59,611 nucleotides of DNA from Algoriphagus antarcticus (GCF_002150685.1 NZ_MSSW01000068.1:1-59611); one strand, 5' to 3'. Positions 1-9,842 are shown, counted from the first letter of the stretch. Notes: generated by a model from the letters alone, not told the origin. Numbers and translations are program-made.

Positions 1-228
1 AGTGTATACCCGCAACTCCTCCTATTTTTACTAAACCTACTAAACTTTTTTGATTAGACAATCAACCTCAATACCTATCAAACCCACTTTATCCGACCAC
101 AAACGGATACTATCGAATACAAACGACTAGCTACCGACTTAGCGCTTTCCCATCCTGCAACTTTGGATCATAAGTTTTTCCTCTAGCGAAAACGACAAAC
201 AAATTTTCTAACCAAAACAACAAACATC

Positions 229-600
229 ATGAATGCGCTAAGAAACAAAGTACAGCTAATCGGTCACCTGGGAGCCAAAGTAGAATTGAAAACCCTGGAA
301 AGTGGCAAGATCGTAGGGAACGTAAACATCGCTACCAACGAATCCTACAAAAATCAAAAAGGTGAGAAAGTCACTGAAACCACCTGGCATAGATTGGTGA
401 TCTGGGGCAAGAATGCGGAGCTCATCGAAAAATACACTGACAAAGGTTCTGAGATCGCCATTGAAGGCAAAATCTCCAACCGCGACTACAGCGATAAAGA
501 TGGCGTGAAGCGTTACATCTCCGAGATCGTGGTGAATGATTTCCTGCTCTTGGGCGAAAAAACTGCGAAGATGAAGGAAGAAGCAGATCTGCCTTTTTAA
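229..600 (+). CDS. ssb: Single-stranded DNA-binding protein
   Basis: This gene encodes a 123-residue SSB that coats single-stranded DNA during replication, repair and recombination. One OB-fold fills roughly residues 1-105, with the typical opening MNALRNKVQLIGHLG and a THWHR-like central strand (TTWHRLVIWG). The protein ends in an acidic tip closing with DLPF, the family's partner-docking peptide. The usual long disordered linker is missing, so it is a compact version. A strong hairpin terminator follows at 633-665, so the unit ends here. The 228 bases upstream hold no gene I can recognise. Confidence 0.95.
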   Translation: MNALRNKVQLIGHLGAKVELKTLESGKIVGNVNIATNESYKNQKGEKVTETTWHRLVIWGKNAELIEKYTDKGSEIAIEGKISNRDYSDKDGVKRYISEIVVNDFLLLGEKTAKMKEEADLPF

Positions 601-632
601 GAAAATTAGGCTCTAATATTAAAGTTAGAAAG

Positions 633-665
633 GCAGGAAGTGTGTGAACTTCCTGCTTTTTTTTT
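633..665 (+). terminator. Rho-independent terminator after ssb
   Basis: A 9-bp perfect stem (GCAGGAAGT at 633-641 with ACTTCCTGC at 648-656), a 6-base loop and nine T residues follow the ssb stop by about 30 bases. Confidence 0.9.
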
Positions 666-706
666 CTATTTATTCCTTCATCGATTTATTTTAAGACTTG
701 TAATTG

Positions 707-1276
707 TAATACTGATCGTGCCGTTGGCACTCTATCAAAAAAACCTTCTGTTCAAACCCAGAATTATATTCTGGGCTTTTACCTGTCTTGCCGTTGGCAA
801 GAGGTCTGGAAATACTACTGAATACTTGTGCCAACGGCACAACCAATAATAGCCCCGAATACAGCGAAGCAAAATTCGGAGGCTTTCATAGTACTAAGTG
901 TTGATAATACTGATAGCGCCGTTGGCACTCTATCAATAGAACCTCCTGTTCAAACCCAGAATTGCATTCTACGCTTTTACCTGTATTGCCGTTGGCAAGA
1001 GGTCTGGAAATACTACTGAATACTTGTGCCAACGGCACAACCAATAATAGCCCCGAATACAGCGAAGCAAAATTCGGAGGCTTTCATAGTACTAAGTGTT
1101 GATAATACTGATAGCGCCGTTGGCACTCTATCAATAGAACCTCCTGTTCAAACCCAGATTTGCATTCTGCGCTTTTACCTGTATTGCCGTTGGCAAGAGG
1201 TCTGGAAATACTACTGAATACTTGTGCCAACGGCACAACCAATAATAGCCCCGAATACAGCGAAGCGAAATTCGGG
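707..1276. repeat. 198-bp tandem repeat array, about 2.9 copies, rich in hairpins
   Basis: The same sequence recurs with an exact 198-base period (for example TACTTGTG at 823, 1021 and 1219; TAATACTGAT at 707 and 905). Each unit carries three short perfect inverted repeats with a GCC/GGC core: GTGCCGTTGGCAC (718-730), TTGCCGTTGGCAA (788-800) and TTGTGCCAACGGCACAA (826-842). The cores are also complementary to each other, so alternative longer foldings are possible. A related GTGCCAAAGGCAC lies just past the array at 1304-1316. Open frames of about 63 codons inside the units are repeat read-through, not genes. From 1317 to the GH92 start at 1484 I see nothing recognisable. Confidence 0.9.
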
Positions 1277-1483
1277 GTTAAAAGTAGAATATAGAATTCC
1301 AGAGTGCCAAAGGCACGATCAGTAATTCACTCAAATCCAATTTAACTGTATGCATAATAAATACTTACCCATAAACATTGTAAATCAGAGTGCGGAAATC
1401 CTTTGCGTAAATACCCTACACCTCAGGTTTGTTATCCGAACTTTTGAAACTTACTTAACCTCTCAATTCAACTGACCTCCAAG

Positions 1484-3796
1484 ATGAAGCTCAAACATTT
1501 CCTCACTTTTCTATTTTTTCAGATATCCCTTTTCACTTTCGCCCAAACGAAAGAATCCCCAGCCGATCTGGTAAATCCATACGTGGACAGTAAAAACTCC
1601 CGCTGGTTCTTTTTCAATTCTGCCACCCGACCTTTCGGAATGGTGAATCTAAGTCCAGATACAGACACTGGCGGGGCTTGGGGTTCAGGCTATAGATATG
1701 ACAGTGACTCCATCAAAGGTCTCAGCCATGTGCACGCTTGGCAACTTTCAGGACTATCTGTACTTCCGGTTTCAGGCATTGCATTGGACAAAAACACAGA
1801 TTTCGGGTCCCCTTTTTCTCATGATTCAGAAATCGTCAAACCAGGTTATCATCAGCTCATACTGGACAGATACGACATCAAAGTAGAACTCACCTCCACC
1901 CTTCGCGTGGGTTTTCACCGCTATACTTTCCCGAAAAACAGTCAGCAGCAAGTCATGATCAGACTTGGTGGAATGCTGGGTCCTTCTGACATCATCGACG
2001 GCCAGCTTATCCAAGTGGATCAAACCACGCTTCAGGGATACTTGATCAATGGATCGACAATCAGGAGACCATTCAATACTGCAATATTTTATGCGATCAA
2101 GTTGAATAGACCAATAGCAGAAATTACAGGATGGTCAGACGAGGGAGTGACTTCTACGCTAAGAGACATCAAAGGAAAAAATTCTGGAGCGCTTCTGTCT
2201 TTTGATAATTCTAAGGATGAATTGCTGATGAAAGTGGGGATTTCCTATGTCAGTGCAGAGCAGGCAATGCTAAACCTGAATACAGAACTGGCTCATTGGG
2301 ATTTTGAGAAAACACAAAATGAATCTTTCGAAGAATGGAATAGCTACTTAAGAAGAATAAAAGTTGAAGGAGCTACAGAGAAAGACAGAAGACGGTTTTA
2401 CACTGATTTATTCCATGCACTTCAGGGCAGAAGAACGATCTCCGATGTCAATGGTAAATATGGGGACATGACCAGCGGAACGCTTTTGGCAAAGCAAATC
2501 CCACTGGACGATGCAGGAAAACCAAAATTCAGGCATTTCAATTCGGATTCATTTTGGGGCGCTCAGTGGACGATCAATACACTTTGGCACCTCGTCTATC
2601 CTGAGATCACCGAGGAGTTCGTGAACTCCATGCTGCGCTACTATCAGGACGGAGGATTGATCCCAAGAGGTCCTTCTGGCGGCAATTATACTTATGTGAT
2701 GACTGGTGCTTCGAGCACGCCATTTATCGTCAGCGCTTATCAGAAAGGAATCCGGGGATTTGATGTTGAGATGGCCTTCGAAGGTCTCAAGAAAAATCAC
2801 CGGCCTGGTGGAATCATGGAAAAAGCGGGCTATGAGCATAAGACATCCAAAGGTGGCGGACTATCTCATTACTTAAATATTGGCTATGTTCCATGGCCAA
2901 CCCCGGAAGGAACAAGGTTTGGATTTCATCAGGATGGTCCAAGTTTGACTTTGGAATACGCCTATCAGGATTGGACACTTGCACAGTTGGCAAAAGCACT
3001 GGGAGATGATGCTTCCGCAAATGAGTTTTTGACCCGATCAGAAAACTATAAAAACACCTTTGACTGGGAATCAGGATGGATGCGCCCAAGAAATGTGGAC
3101 GGAAGCTGGAAAATGCCTTTTGATGCATACGAATACAATGCAGGCTTTAACGAGGCAAATGGAAGTCAGGCAACTTGGTTTGTCCCACATGCCCTGGAAG
3201 GATTAGCTGCTATGATGGGAGGAAAAGAAAAAGCGATTGACCGACTGAACAGGTCATTTGAAGAATCTGAAAAACTTGGTTTCACTTCTGGCACCTCCCA
3301 CTCTCAGGAAACTCATCCAGAATATCGAAGAATCCCCATCAACTATGGAAATCAACCTTCAATTCAGACTGCGTTTATTTTCCATAAACTTGGAAGACCT
3401 GACCTGACACAGTATTGGTCTAGAGCGGTTGTGAAAGCAATCTATTCTGACCTTAGTCCTGAAAATGGCTACAACGGAGATGAAGACCAAGGGCTAATGG
3501 GAAGTTTGGCTGTATTGATGAAAATCGGGTTGTTCCAAATGAACGGTGGCACCGAAGCTGATCCCGCCTACCAGATTGGCAGTCCTATTTTTGATAAAAT
3601 CACCATAGCACTCAATCCTAAGTACTATCCCGGTAAGGAATTCATCATCAAAACCGGTGGGAATAGCCCTACAAGTGTCTATGTAAATTCTGCTTCGTGG
3701 AAGAACCAAAATGTAGGAAATATGGAGCTTTCGCATTCGCAAATCACAGGCGGCGGTGAGCTGAACTTGGAGATGAGTGAAAGCCCGAATAAATGA
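1484..3796 (+). CDS. GH92 family alpha-mannosidase, secreted
   Basis: A 770-residue glycoside hydrolase family 92 enzyme, a family of calcium-dependent exo-alpha-mannosidases that trim mannose from N-glycans or yeast-type mannan. A signal peptide (KLKHFLTFLFFQISLFTFAQ) starts the protein. It is followed by the N-terminal beta-sandwich opening VNPYVDSKNSRWFFFNSATRPFG and by the family's HVHAWQLSG segment. The (alpha/alpha)6 catalytic domain ends with NGDEDQG, where D666 and D668 match the acidic pair of the active site, then GSPIFDKITIAL. The gene stands alone between two repeat arrays, with no SusC/SusD pair nearby, so it is not part of an obvious polysaccharide utilisation locus. The exact linkage cut cannot be read from the sequence. 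Confidence 0.9.
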   Translation: MKLKHFLTFLFFQISLFTFAQTKESPADLVNPYVDSKNSRWFFFNSATRPFGMVNLSPDTDTGGAWGSGYRYDSDSIKGLSHVHAWQLSGLSVLPVSGIALDKNTDFGSPFSHDSEIVKPGYHQLILDRYDIKVELTSTLRVGFHRYTFPKNSQQQVMIRLGGMLGPSDIIDGQLIQVDQTTLQGYLINGSTIRRPFNTAIFYAIKLNRPIAEITGWSDEGVTSTLRDIKGKNSGALLSFDNSKDELLMKVGISYVSAEQAMLNLNTELAHWDFEKTQNESFEEWNSYLRRIKVEGATEKDRRRFYTDLFHALQGRRTISDVNGKYGDMTSGTLLAKQIPLDDAGKPKFRHFNSDSFWGAQWTINTLWHLVYPEITEEFVNSMLRYYQDGGLIPRGPSGGNYTYVMTGASSTPFIVSAYQKGIRGFDVEMAFEGLKKNHRPGGIMEKAGYEHKTSKGGGLSHYLNIGYVPWPTPEGTRFGFHQDGPSLTLEYAYQDWTLAQLAKALGDDASANEFLTRSENYKNTFDWESGWMRPRNVDGSWKMPFDAYEYNAGFNEANGSQATWFVPHALEGLAAMMGGKEKAIDRLNRSFEESEKLGFTSGTSHSQETHPEYRRIPINYGNQPSIQTAFIFHKLGRPDLTQYWSRAVVKAIYSDLSPENGYNGDEDQGLMGSLAVLMKIGLFQMNGGTEADPAYQIGSPIFDKITIALNPKYYPGKEFIIKTGGNSPTSVYVNSASWKNQNVGNMELSHSQITGGGELNLEMSESPNK

Positions 3797-3937
3797 TAAT
3801 TCGGCAAGCCATGCCTACGGAAGGCAGGCATGAACCAGCTATGAAAAACAGTAGGATATTTCGCTCTTTCAGAGCTTTACTATTCTGCCTTTGTCTTTTT
3901 TAACCCAGCCCTTCCGAGCTGGGCTAAGTTATATCGG

Positions 3938-4507
3938 ACTTTCAGCCCTTTTCCTTTGGGATAATAATCAAGTCCAGCGTCTGGAGAAGCAGGCTTCGAC
4001 TTCGCTCAGCCTGACAGCTGTGCCCTCTGCGCAAAGCTCTGTGGTCTTTGCAGTTAAAAATATCTTGTGCAAGCCTGCCTAACGGAGCTTTCATCCCTTT
4101 TCCTATGGTATGACTTTCGAGTCTAGCTTCCGAAGAAGCAGGCTTCGACTTCGCTCAGCCTGACAGCTGTGCCCTCTGCGCAAAGCTCTGTGGTCTATGC
4201 GGTTAAAAATATCTTGTGAAAGCCTGCCTAACGGAGCTTTCAGCCCTTTTCCTTTGGGATGACTTTCGAGTCTAGCGTCTGGAGAAGCAGGCTTCGACTT
4301 CGCTCAGCCTGACAGCTGTGCCCTCTGCGCAAAGCTCTGTGGTCTATGCGGTTAAAAATATCTTGTGAAAGCCTGTCTAACGGAGCTTTAAGCTCTTTTC
4401 CTATGGGATGACTTTCGAGTCTAGCGTCTGGAGAAGCAGGCTTCGACTTCGCTCAGCCTGACAGCTGTGCCCTTTGCGCAAAACTCTGTGATCTTTGCGG
4501 TTAAAAT
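3938..4507. repeat. 149-bp tandem repeat array, about 3.8 copies
   Basis: The element GCAGGCTTCGACTTCGCTC recurs at 3989, 4138, 4287 and 4436, an exact 149-base period, with few mismatches between copies. Each copy can form a stem between CAGGCT and AGCCTG around TCGACTTCGCTC. A GC-rich hairpin (CCCAGC ... GCTGGG, about 3904-3922) lies just before the array. From memory, the CTTCGACTTCGCTCAGCCTGAC core is a dispersed repeat in many Bacteroidota genomes; I could not check this. The array occupies most of the 758-base gap between the GH92 gene and the M1 peptidase. No gene is supported in it. Confidence 0.9.
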
Positions 4508-4514
4508 CGACTTC

Positions 4515-4542
4515 AAAAAAATGAGGCTCCATCGAGCCTCAT
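4515..4542 (-). terminator. Rho-independent terminator of the M1 peptidase gene
   Basis: A 9-bp stem (ATGAGGCTC 4521-4529 with GAGCCTCAT 4534-4542), a CATC loop and an A run on the plus strand give a U tract for minus-strand transcripts. It lies just past the stop codon of the M1 peptidase gene. Confidence 0.85.
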
Positions 4543-4554
4543 TCTACATTCAAT

Positions 4555-6540
4555 TTATCTAGGCCAAACATTGTCTGCCTTTTCCTTATCAGGAAAACGT
4601 CCATGAGGATCTAAGGTGATTTGTTTGATTTTTCGATCTCCGAAGTCCATCACTGCATCAAAGGTTCGGCTGCCATCAAACCAAACCGTCACTGGCCAAG
4701 TCACTTCTGCCGTCGAAGCATCAATCATTTTCGCATTAGCCAAATTCTTGATCGCGGCTCCTTCTTCTTCAAACTCCACTTTCAAGAAAACTGGTGAAGG
4801 CATTTGTCCAGCCTGATAAACTGTCACAGTTGTTTTGCCATCTGAAGTACTAACATTCTGGATAGATCCTTCCACGGATTCTGTGGTAAATAACCAGTAA
4901 TACCAGAACCACCCAAGATTTTGCCCCAACTCATTATTCATAAAGAACATGTAATCCCATGGCGATGGATGCTTGAATGCCCAAGCCTCCGCGTACTTTT
5001 TCATGGCACTGATAACTGCCTCATCGCCTACTATCCCGCCAAGCATGGATAGCATCAGTGGTGCTTTTTGATATGTCTGAAATCCGTACATAGGGCCTGC
5101 GTCATTTGCGCTCCACATCATCGGTGCCTCATCCTCCAAGCCGCTGATTCGTCCGTAGCTTTGACCCAAACCATCAAGATTATAATCCACTCCTCTACTA
5201 TCTGCTGTAGAAAGAATATTCATGTATTGGTTGAAACCTTCATCCATCCAGCCGTAGCGAGTCTCATTGGTTCCGACCATCATTGGCCACCACTGATGTG
5301 CGGCCTCATGATCTGCAGCGCCTTGATTCGAATTGATCACCATAGGATACTCCATACCAGCACTTGGCCCATCTTGCAGCGTTAGTTGAGGGAAAGGATA
5401 AGGTGCCCAAAGTTTGGAATAAAACTCAAGTGCATGTCTCGTATTCTCTCCTGCTTTCTCAAAATACTGAGCTCTCTCAGGGATGAAAACCATGTAAATC
5501 GGTACTTGCCCTTTACCTGGAATATCAGCTTTAGTAGCTTTCCATATAAATCTATCCGAAGTAGCCCAAGCGAAATCATTCACTTTATCCGCCTTAAATC
5601 GCCAGGTAAGTTTATCTCCAGCTTTAGTTGCTTTTCCCGGACCTTTTTCATCTTCGCCCACTAGCGTCACTTCTGTATCAGAGTCAAGTACTTTAGCAAA
5701 CCTTTCCGCTACCGTCGGAGTCAAAACTTCAGTTGGGTTTTGCAACACGCCTGTGCCACTTACAATCCAGCCAGCAGGAACCGTCAGCGACACGTCATAG
5801 CTTCCGAAGTTATTAAAAAACTCAGCTGGCCCTAAGTAAAGGCTAGTTTCCCATCCGCGAAGATCATCGTACTTAGCCAATCTTGGAAACCACTGTGTAG
5901 GCTGAAATAAGGTGCTATCAAAACGCTGAGTCATTCTATGCCCTCTGCCATTATCACCTCCGGGTAATTTGGTGTGCCAGTCAATTTCTACTTCCGCAGT
6001 TGCCCCTGCTTTGATAGGATTCACCAATGTGATGGTCGCAACTGTATTCTTCAAGCCTCTTACACTCAGCGCTGGAGGATCATTTCTCCTTCGGGGAGCA
6101 GCATTCAGATCAACAGATTCTCCCTGCACTTTTATCGCAGTGACGATCATACCCTCGGTATTTTCCGCAGGAACTGAACTTCCGCGGGGCACGTCTCCCC
6201 GAAAGACATTATGATCAAGTCGAAGGATGATCGCATTCAAATCGTCTTTGCTGTTGTTATGCACAAGGATTTTCTCAGATCCTGTGATCGTCTGTGTGCT
6301 CGGATCCAAACTAGCCTTGATCGTAAAGTCCGTTTCCAGCTGCCAATAGTTAGCACCGGGCTTACCAGAGAAGTTTCGCGATCCTTTTTCAAAAGCTTTT
6401 CGAATCGAATTCGTCATCGGAATATCTTGCCGAATTGCACGCGTATCTGTTTCTATGGACGATCGCTGCGGCTTGGGATTTTCTTGCTGCGCAAAAGCTA
6501 CAGAAGTACTTAGGAGCATGAAAAAGAGTATTTTTCTCAT
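4555..6540 (-). CDS. M1 family metallopeptidase, secreted
   Basis: A 661-residue gluzincin aminopeptidase-like protein. A signal peptide (MRKILFFMLLSTSVAFAQ) exports it. The N-terminal beta domain covers roughly residues 60-300. The zinc site is H411-E412-x-x-H415 (HEAAH) with E434 in DEGFNQY, exactly the 18-residue spacing of the family. The GMEYPM segment before it corresponds to the GxMEN substrate-recognition motif with Tyr in place of Asn, a substitution that may affect N-terminus recognition. It probably digests peptides outside the cytoplasm. The gene is single, with its own terminator downstream. Confidence 0.9.
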   Translation of the reverse strand: MRKILFFMLLSTSVAFAQQENPKPQRSSIETDTRAIRQDIPMTNSIRKAFEKGSRNFSGKPGANYWQLETDFTIKASLDPSTQTITGSEKILVHNNSKDDLNAIILRLDHNVFRGDVPRGSSVPAENTEGMIVTAIKVQGESVDLNAAPRRRNDPPALSVRGLKNTVATITLVNPIKAGATAEVEIDWHTKLPGGDNGRGHRMTQRFDSTLFQPTQWFPRLAKYDDLRGWETSLYLGPAEFFNNFGSYDVSLTVPAGWIVSGTGVLQNPTEVLTPTVAERFAKVLDSDTEVTLVGEDEKGPGKATKAGDKLTWRFKADKVNDFAWATSDRFIWKATKADIPGKGQVPIYMVFIPERAQYFEKAGENTRHALEFYSKLWAPYPFPQLTLQDGPSAGMEYPMVINSNQGAADHEAAHQWWPMMVGTNETRYGWMDEGFNQYMNILSTADSRGVDYNLDGLGQSYGRISGLEDEAPMMWSANDAGPMYGFQTYQKAPLMLSMLGGIVGDEAVISAMKKYAEAWAFKHPSPWDYMFFMNNELGQNLGWFWYYWLFTTESVEGSIQNVSTSDGKTTVTVYQAGQMPSPVFLKVEFEEEGAAIKNLANAKMIDASTAEVTWPVTVWFDGSRTFDAVMDFGDRKIKQITLDPHGRFPDKEKADNVWPR

Positions 6541-6687
6541 AAGCTGAGGTGGGTTATATTCAAGTAGGAAAACTTAGTAAAAAATCCATTAACATCGTCA
6601 AAGATTGAATATGAACGGGTCTATGGATTTGATGTGCTTATATTTTTTTACATTTTTTACTTCTTACAATTTTTACTTTTCACAGAG

Positions 6688-8874
6688 CTACTCCCTTTTC
6701 CCCGGCACATATCTCTCGGCTGCCCTAGCCTCCACATCCTCGCGGTAAAAAGCAACATCCTTAAATTCACCATCTACATAGCCCTGAGTCTGGTCATAGA
6801 AATGTGGTGAATTTGGATCTGAGCTTTGTCCACCTGCCAGAATTGACTTGGCTTTTACTTTCTCACCAAATTCCACTGCGGCTACAAAACTGTTTCCTCT
6901 GTAACCATACAATCTCTTCGTCCCCGGATAGGTTTTGGCACCAAAAGCAGCCAAAGCTCCCCAGGTGCCTGAAGCCATTCCCACTGGAGTGTATTCCTTG
7001 GAATCATCAAATGGCATATCAATTTCACCAGTCAATCGCTGGAATCTATTGATTTCCGACCAAGGCGTATTCCAAGTACCAAAGTCCGCATTCATCTCCT
7101 CCAAAGTCTGACTGAAAGTGGAAAGAAGTTCTGTCGGTGAGGGATTTGGAATCGTAGTATTTTCGTCTGTATTGAAGCTGATCAAGTTGTTGATGTTTCC
7201 ATGATTCCTCATGAAATTCATCCCGAGAAAATGAGCCAACGACATAGCCACAGACTCCTTGGAGGTGCGATAATCCCAAGCTTCTAAGATTTTGATTGCT
7301 TCGGTAAACTGAGGATCAGCTATACCTTTCTTCTCATGAGCTTTCAGCAGCATGGGAATTATTTTTTCAAAAGCAGGCAAGTATGGATCGTACGCAAGAT
7401 CGATCAAACCATCCAATGTCAGTTCAGAAGCTTCATTTAGCACTTTCATAGCATGAATCCCTCTGTAATTCTCTTGGTCTGGAGCCATATAAAACGGATA
7501 ATCTTCCCTTTTTGGGCTAAACTCTGCCGCAGCAGTGAAAGGCGTGGAATTACAATTTTGAATCCAACCAGTTCCAGGATTTAGTATCATAATACTTTCA
7601 TCTACGGTATGTAATCCCTGCCAATCGGAATTCGGATCAGAGCCATCTACCGGTTCAGAAAAGTCAAATCCTTCATTTCTCTTTGGGATAAAATTCCCGT
7701 GGAAATAAGCGATGTTTCCGTCTGCATCTGCAATAACAGTATTGTTGGAAGAATTGGTGCGGATGTCCATCATCTTCTTAAACTCGGTATGATTGCTCAA
7801 TTTAGTCCTCGTAAAACTTTGGATAAGTGCATTTACCGGATCCCAATTGATCTTGGTTGCCACCCATTTATCATCGATTTGATGTGTAATCGGGCCGTGG
7901 TGAGTTCTATAGAAAGTGAAAGGTATTTCCTTTAATTCCTCACCCGCCTTATATTTCAAAGAGATCTGAAATTCTTCTACAGCTCTACTTTCATCTCCAT
8001 ATTGATATTCATATTTCCCGTCTTTCTCGGAAACTTCCTCCACAAATTCGTCTATGAAATCCACTTGGGTAGAAGTATGCATCCATCCCGTCTTTTCATT
8101 GAATCCCTGATAAACAAAAAACTGACCCCATGTCACAGCGCCGTAAGCATTCAAACCCTCTTCACTCACCACATGAACTTCCGGTCTGAAATAAAATGAA
8201 GTATGCGGATTGATGAGCAGCATGGCATTTCCGGAGGCAGTCATCTTGCCATTTACAGCAATTCCATTTGAGCCTTTCGGCTCATCCAATAAGGCTTCGT
8301 ACACCATTTCTTTCTCATACTGCGCCATCACATCTGGCTCTTTTTCAGCATAAAAAGCCTGAATTCCTCTCGTAGGAATCTGCTCGATATCACCACCGAT
8401 AGAACCCTCACTGAAAAACATCGGCATCCAAGGTTCATAGTGTGTGATCACTTGTGGCTTCACTTCCGGATGTGTTGCCAAATAGTAATTGACCCCATCA
8501 GCAAATGCCACGCAAAGCCCCTTCAGCCAATCAGGTGCAGTTTCATAAGCAGCTTTGGCTTCGGCTTCCGTCATGTAGAGATTTGCGCGAAGGTCACTGT
8601 AAATAGACTCCTGCCCCTCCAGCTCAGCTAAACGCCCTGTGGCCCAGATATAATTTCGCTCCACTCTTCTGAAATCGTCCTCACACTGTGCATACAATAA
8701 TCCAAAAACTGCATCCGCATCGCTCTTCCCGTAGATATGTGGAATTCCATAATCATCCCGGAGAATCTCAACCCTGCTAGCCGTATCTTCCCAACGTTCG
8801 GATTCGCTGAGTTCCTTGGGCTCACAAGACCAAATTAAAACCGGTAAAACAAAAAGCAACAGTCTAAATTTCAT
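6688..8874 (-). CDS. Penicillin acylase family (Ntn hydrolase) lipoprotein
   Basis: I use the internal ATG at 8874 (728 residues) because it opens a clear lipoprotein signal, MKFRLLLFVLPVLIWSCEP; the open frame extends 14 codons further upstream without signal character. The family matures by autocatalytic cleavage, and the nucleophile here should be S202 in PKGSNGIAVNG, at the start of the beta subunit. The N-terminal VEILRDDYGIPHIYGKSDADA is the standard alpha-subunit opening. Members hydrolyse amides such as beta-lactam side chains or acyl-homoserine lactones. The substrate here cannot be told, but anchoring in the envelope fits a role on outside amides. No operon partner is evident. Confidence 0.88.
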   Translation of the reverse strand: MKFRLLLFVLPVLIWSCEPKELSESERWEDTASRVEILRDDYGIPHIYGKSDADAVFGLLYAQCEDDFRRVERNYIWATGRLAELEGQESIYSDLRANLYMTEAEAKAAYETAPDWLKGLCVAFADGVNYYLATHPEVKPQVITHYEPWMPMFFSEGSIGGDIEQIPTRGIQAFYAEKEPDVMAQYEKEMVYEALLDEPKGSNGIAVNGKMTASGNAMLLINPHTSFYFRPEVHVVSEEGLNAYGAVTWGQFFVYQGFNEKTGWMHTSTQVDFIDEFVEEVSEKDGKYEYQYGDESRAVEEFQISLKYKAGEELKEIPFTFYRTHHGPITHQIDDKWVATKINWDPVNALIQSFTRTKLSNHTEFKKMMDIRTNSSNNTVIADADGNIAYFHGNFIPKRNEGFDFSEPVDGSDPNSDWQGLHTVDESIMILNPGTGWIQNCNSTPFTAAAEFSPKREDYPFYMAPDQENYRGIHAMKVLNEASELTLDGLIDLAYDPYLPAFEKIIPMLLKAHEKKGIADPQFTEAIKILEAWDYRTSKESVAMSLAHFLGMNFMRNHGNINNLISFNTDENTTIPNPSPTELLSTFSQTLEEMNADFGTWNTPWSEINRFQRLTGEIDMPFDDSKEYTPVGMASGTWGALAAFGAKTYPGTKRLYGYRGNSFVAAVEFGEKVKAKSILAGGQSSDPNSPHFYDQTQGYVDGEFKDVAFYREDVEARAAERYVPGKRE

Positions 8875-8951
8875 AATTGGGTGTTTAAAAAGATGAGATA
8901 AAATCAATCCTCCCAAAATAGACTATTTGTCGAGTCTAGGCAATTGGAATT

Positions 8952-9842
8952 TTATCTATGCTGCGTGTATAGGTTTAGCGGTATTTTCGCAGAGATTTCC
9001 TTGATCAATTCATCAGATATCATTTCGTGCTGCTGATAAGCGTAAATCATTTTTTCTACTTGCTGCACCGAACTTGCTCCTATCACAAGCGATCCTACTG
9101 CTGGCTGAATCAATCCAAAACGAATCAAAAATGCCTCGGGTAGCAAACCAGAATCTGCGATCAACTCACGGATTTCTTTTACCTCAGCGGCAGTATATTC
9201 CAGAAATGGCTCTGCAGACTTATTGATCAAAAGCCCTTTGGCAAAAGTACCTCGAATCAAAACCCTGGAATCAGACTGAGCGATCAATGGAAAAGCTGAT
9301 TCCTCAGGCCTGCGGTCCAATGGATTGTATTGCATCATGATGGTAGCAGGAGAATTCATCTCTAGCACTTTTCGGATCACATTGGGTCGAATGGAAGAAA
9401 TCCCAAAAGCGCGGATTTTCCCTTGACTTTTTAGAATCTCGAAAGCCTCCAGTGTTTCATCCCAAGGATCTTCCAGCGTGCCTCCATGCAACTGATATAG
9501 ATCAATGTAATCTGTTTGCAACCTTTTCAGGCTTTCCTCCACAGCTTTCAGAATATAGGATTTCTTGGGATTCCAATCCCATCCGCTACCATCTTCCCTC
9601 AATTGATTCCCAACTTTAGTAGCGACTATTACATCTTTCCTTTTATCTTTTATAGCCGCTCCGACAATTTCTTCATTCAAGCCTTTTTGGTACAAATCTG
9701 CCGTATCCAAAAAATTAATTCCTCCCAAAACAGCGGCATCAATGATCTTTTGATCTTCCTTTAGATTGCCTTTCAGCGACATACAGCCTAGTGCGACGGG
9801 GCTTATTTCAAACTCTAGTCCAGGTAATTTTCTCTTTTCCAT
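8952..9842 (-). CDS. Aldo/keto reductase
   Basis: A 296-residue NADPH-dependent oxidoreductase with the (beta/alpha)8 barrel of the AKR superfamily. Visible elements are LDTADLYQKGLNEE (catalytic Asp and Tyr), VIVATKVG (Lys), YIDLYQLHGG (His) and a C-terminal cofactor-binding stretch around VIGASSVQQV. The aldehyde or ketone substrate is unknown. The gene is divergent from pfkA and separated from it by about 200 bases. Confidence 0.9.
   Translation of the reverse strand: MEKRKLPGLEFEISPVALGCMSLKGNLKEDQKIIDAAVLGGINFLDTADLYQKGLNEEIVGAAIKDKRKDVIVATKVGNQLREDGSGWDWNPKKSYILKAVEESLKRLQTDYIDLYQLHGGTLEDPWDETLEAFEILKSQGKIRAFGISSIRPNVIRKVLEMNSPATIMMQYNPLDRRPEESAFPLIAQSDSRVLIRGTFAKGLLINKSAEPFLEYTAAEVKEIRELIADSGLLPEAFLIRFGLIQPAVGSLVIGASSVQQVEKMIYAYQQHEMISDELIKEISAKIPLNLYTQHR

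Noticed and set aside
58..186. Possible C-terminal end of an upstream gene before ssb
   Set aside because: The frame ending at 186 meets a stop at 55 and shows no family resemblance (a mutY tail was considered), so it is left uncalled.
640..1217. Open frames of 63-69 codons between ssb and GH92
   Set aside because: They overlap the ssb terminator or are identical read-through of the 198-bp repeat units.
707..1276. CRISPR array as explanation for the repeats near Cas6-type genes
   Set aside because: The repeated unit is 198 bases with no alternating unique spacers, and it lies 48 kb from the Cas6-like gene.
3891..4082. 63-codon frame before the 149-bp array
   Set aside because: It runs into the repeat units, has no start context or similarity, and looks like chance.
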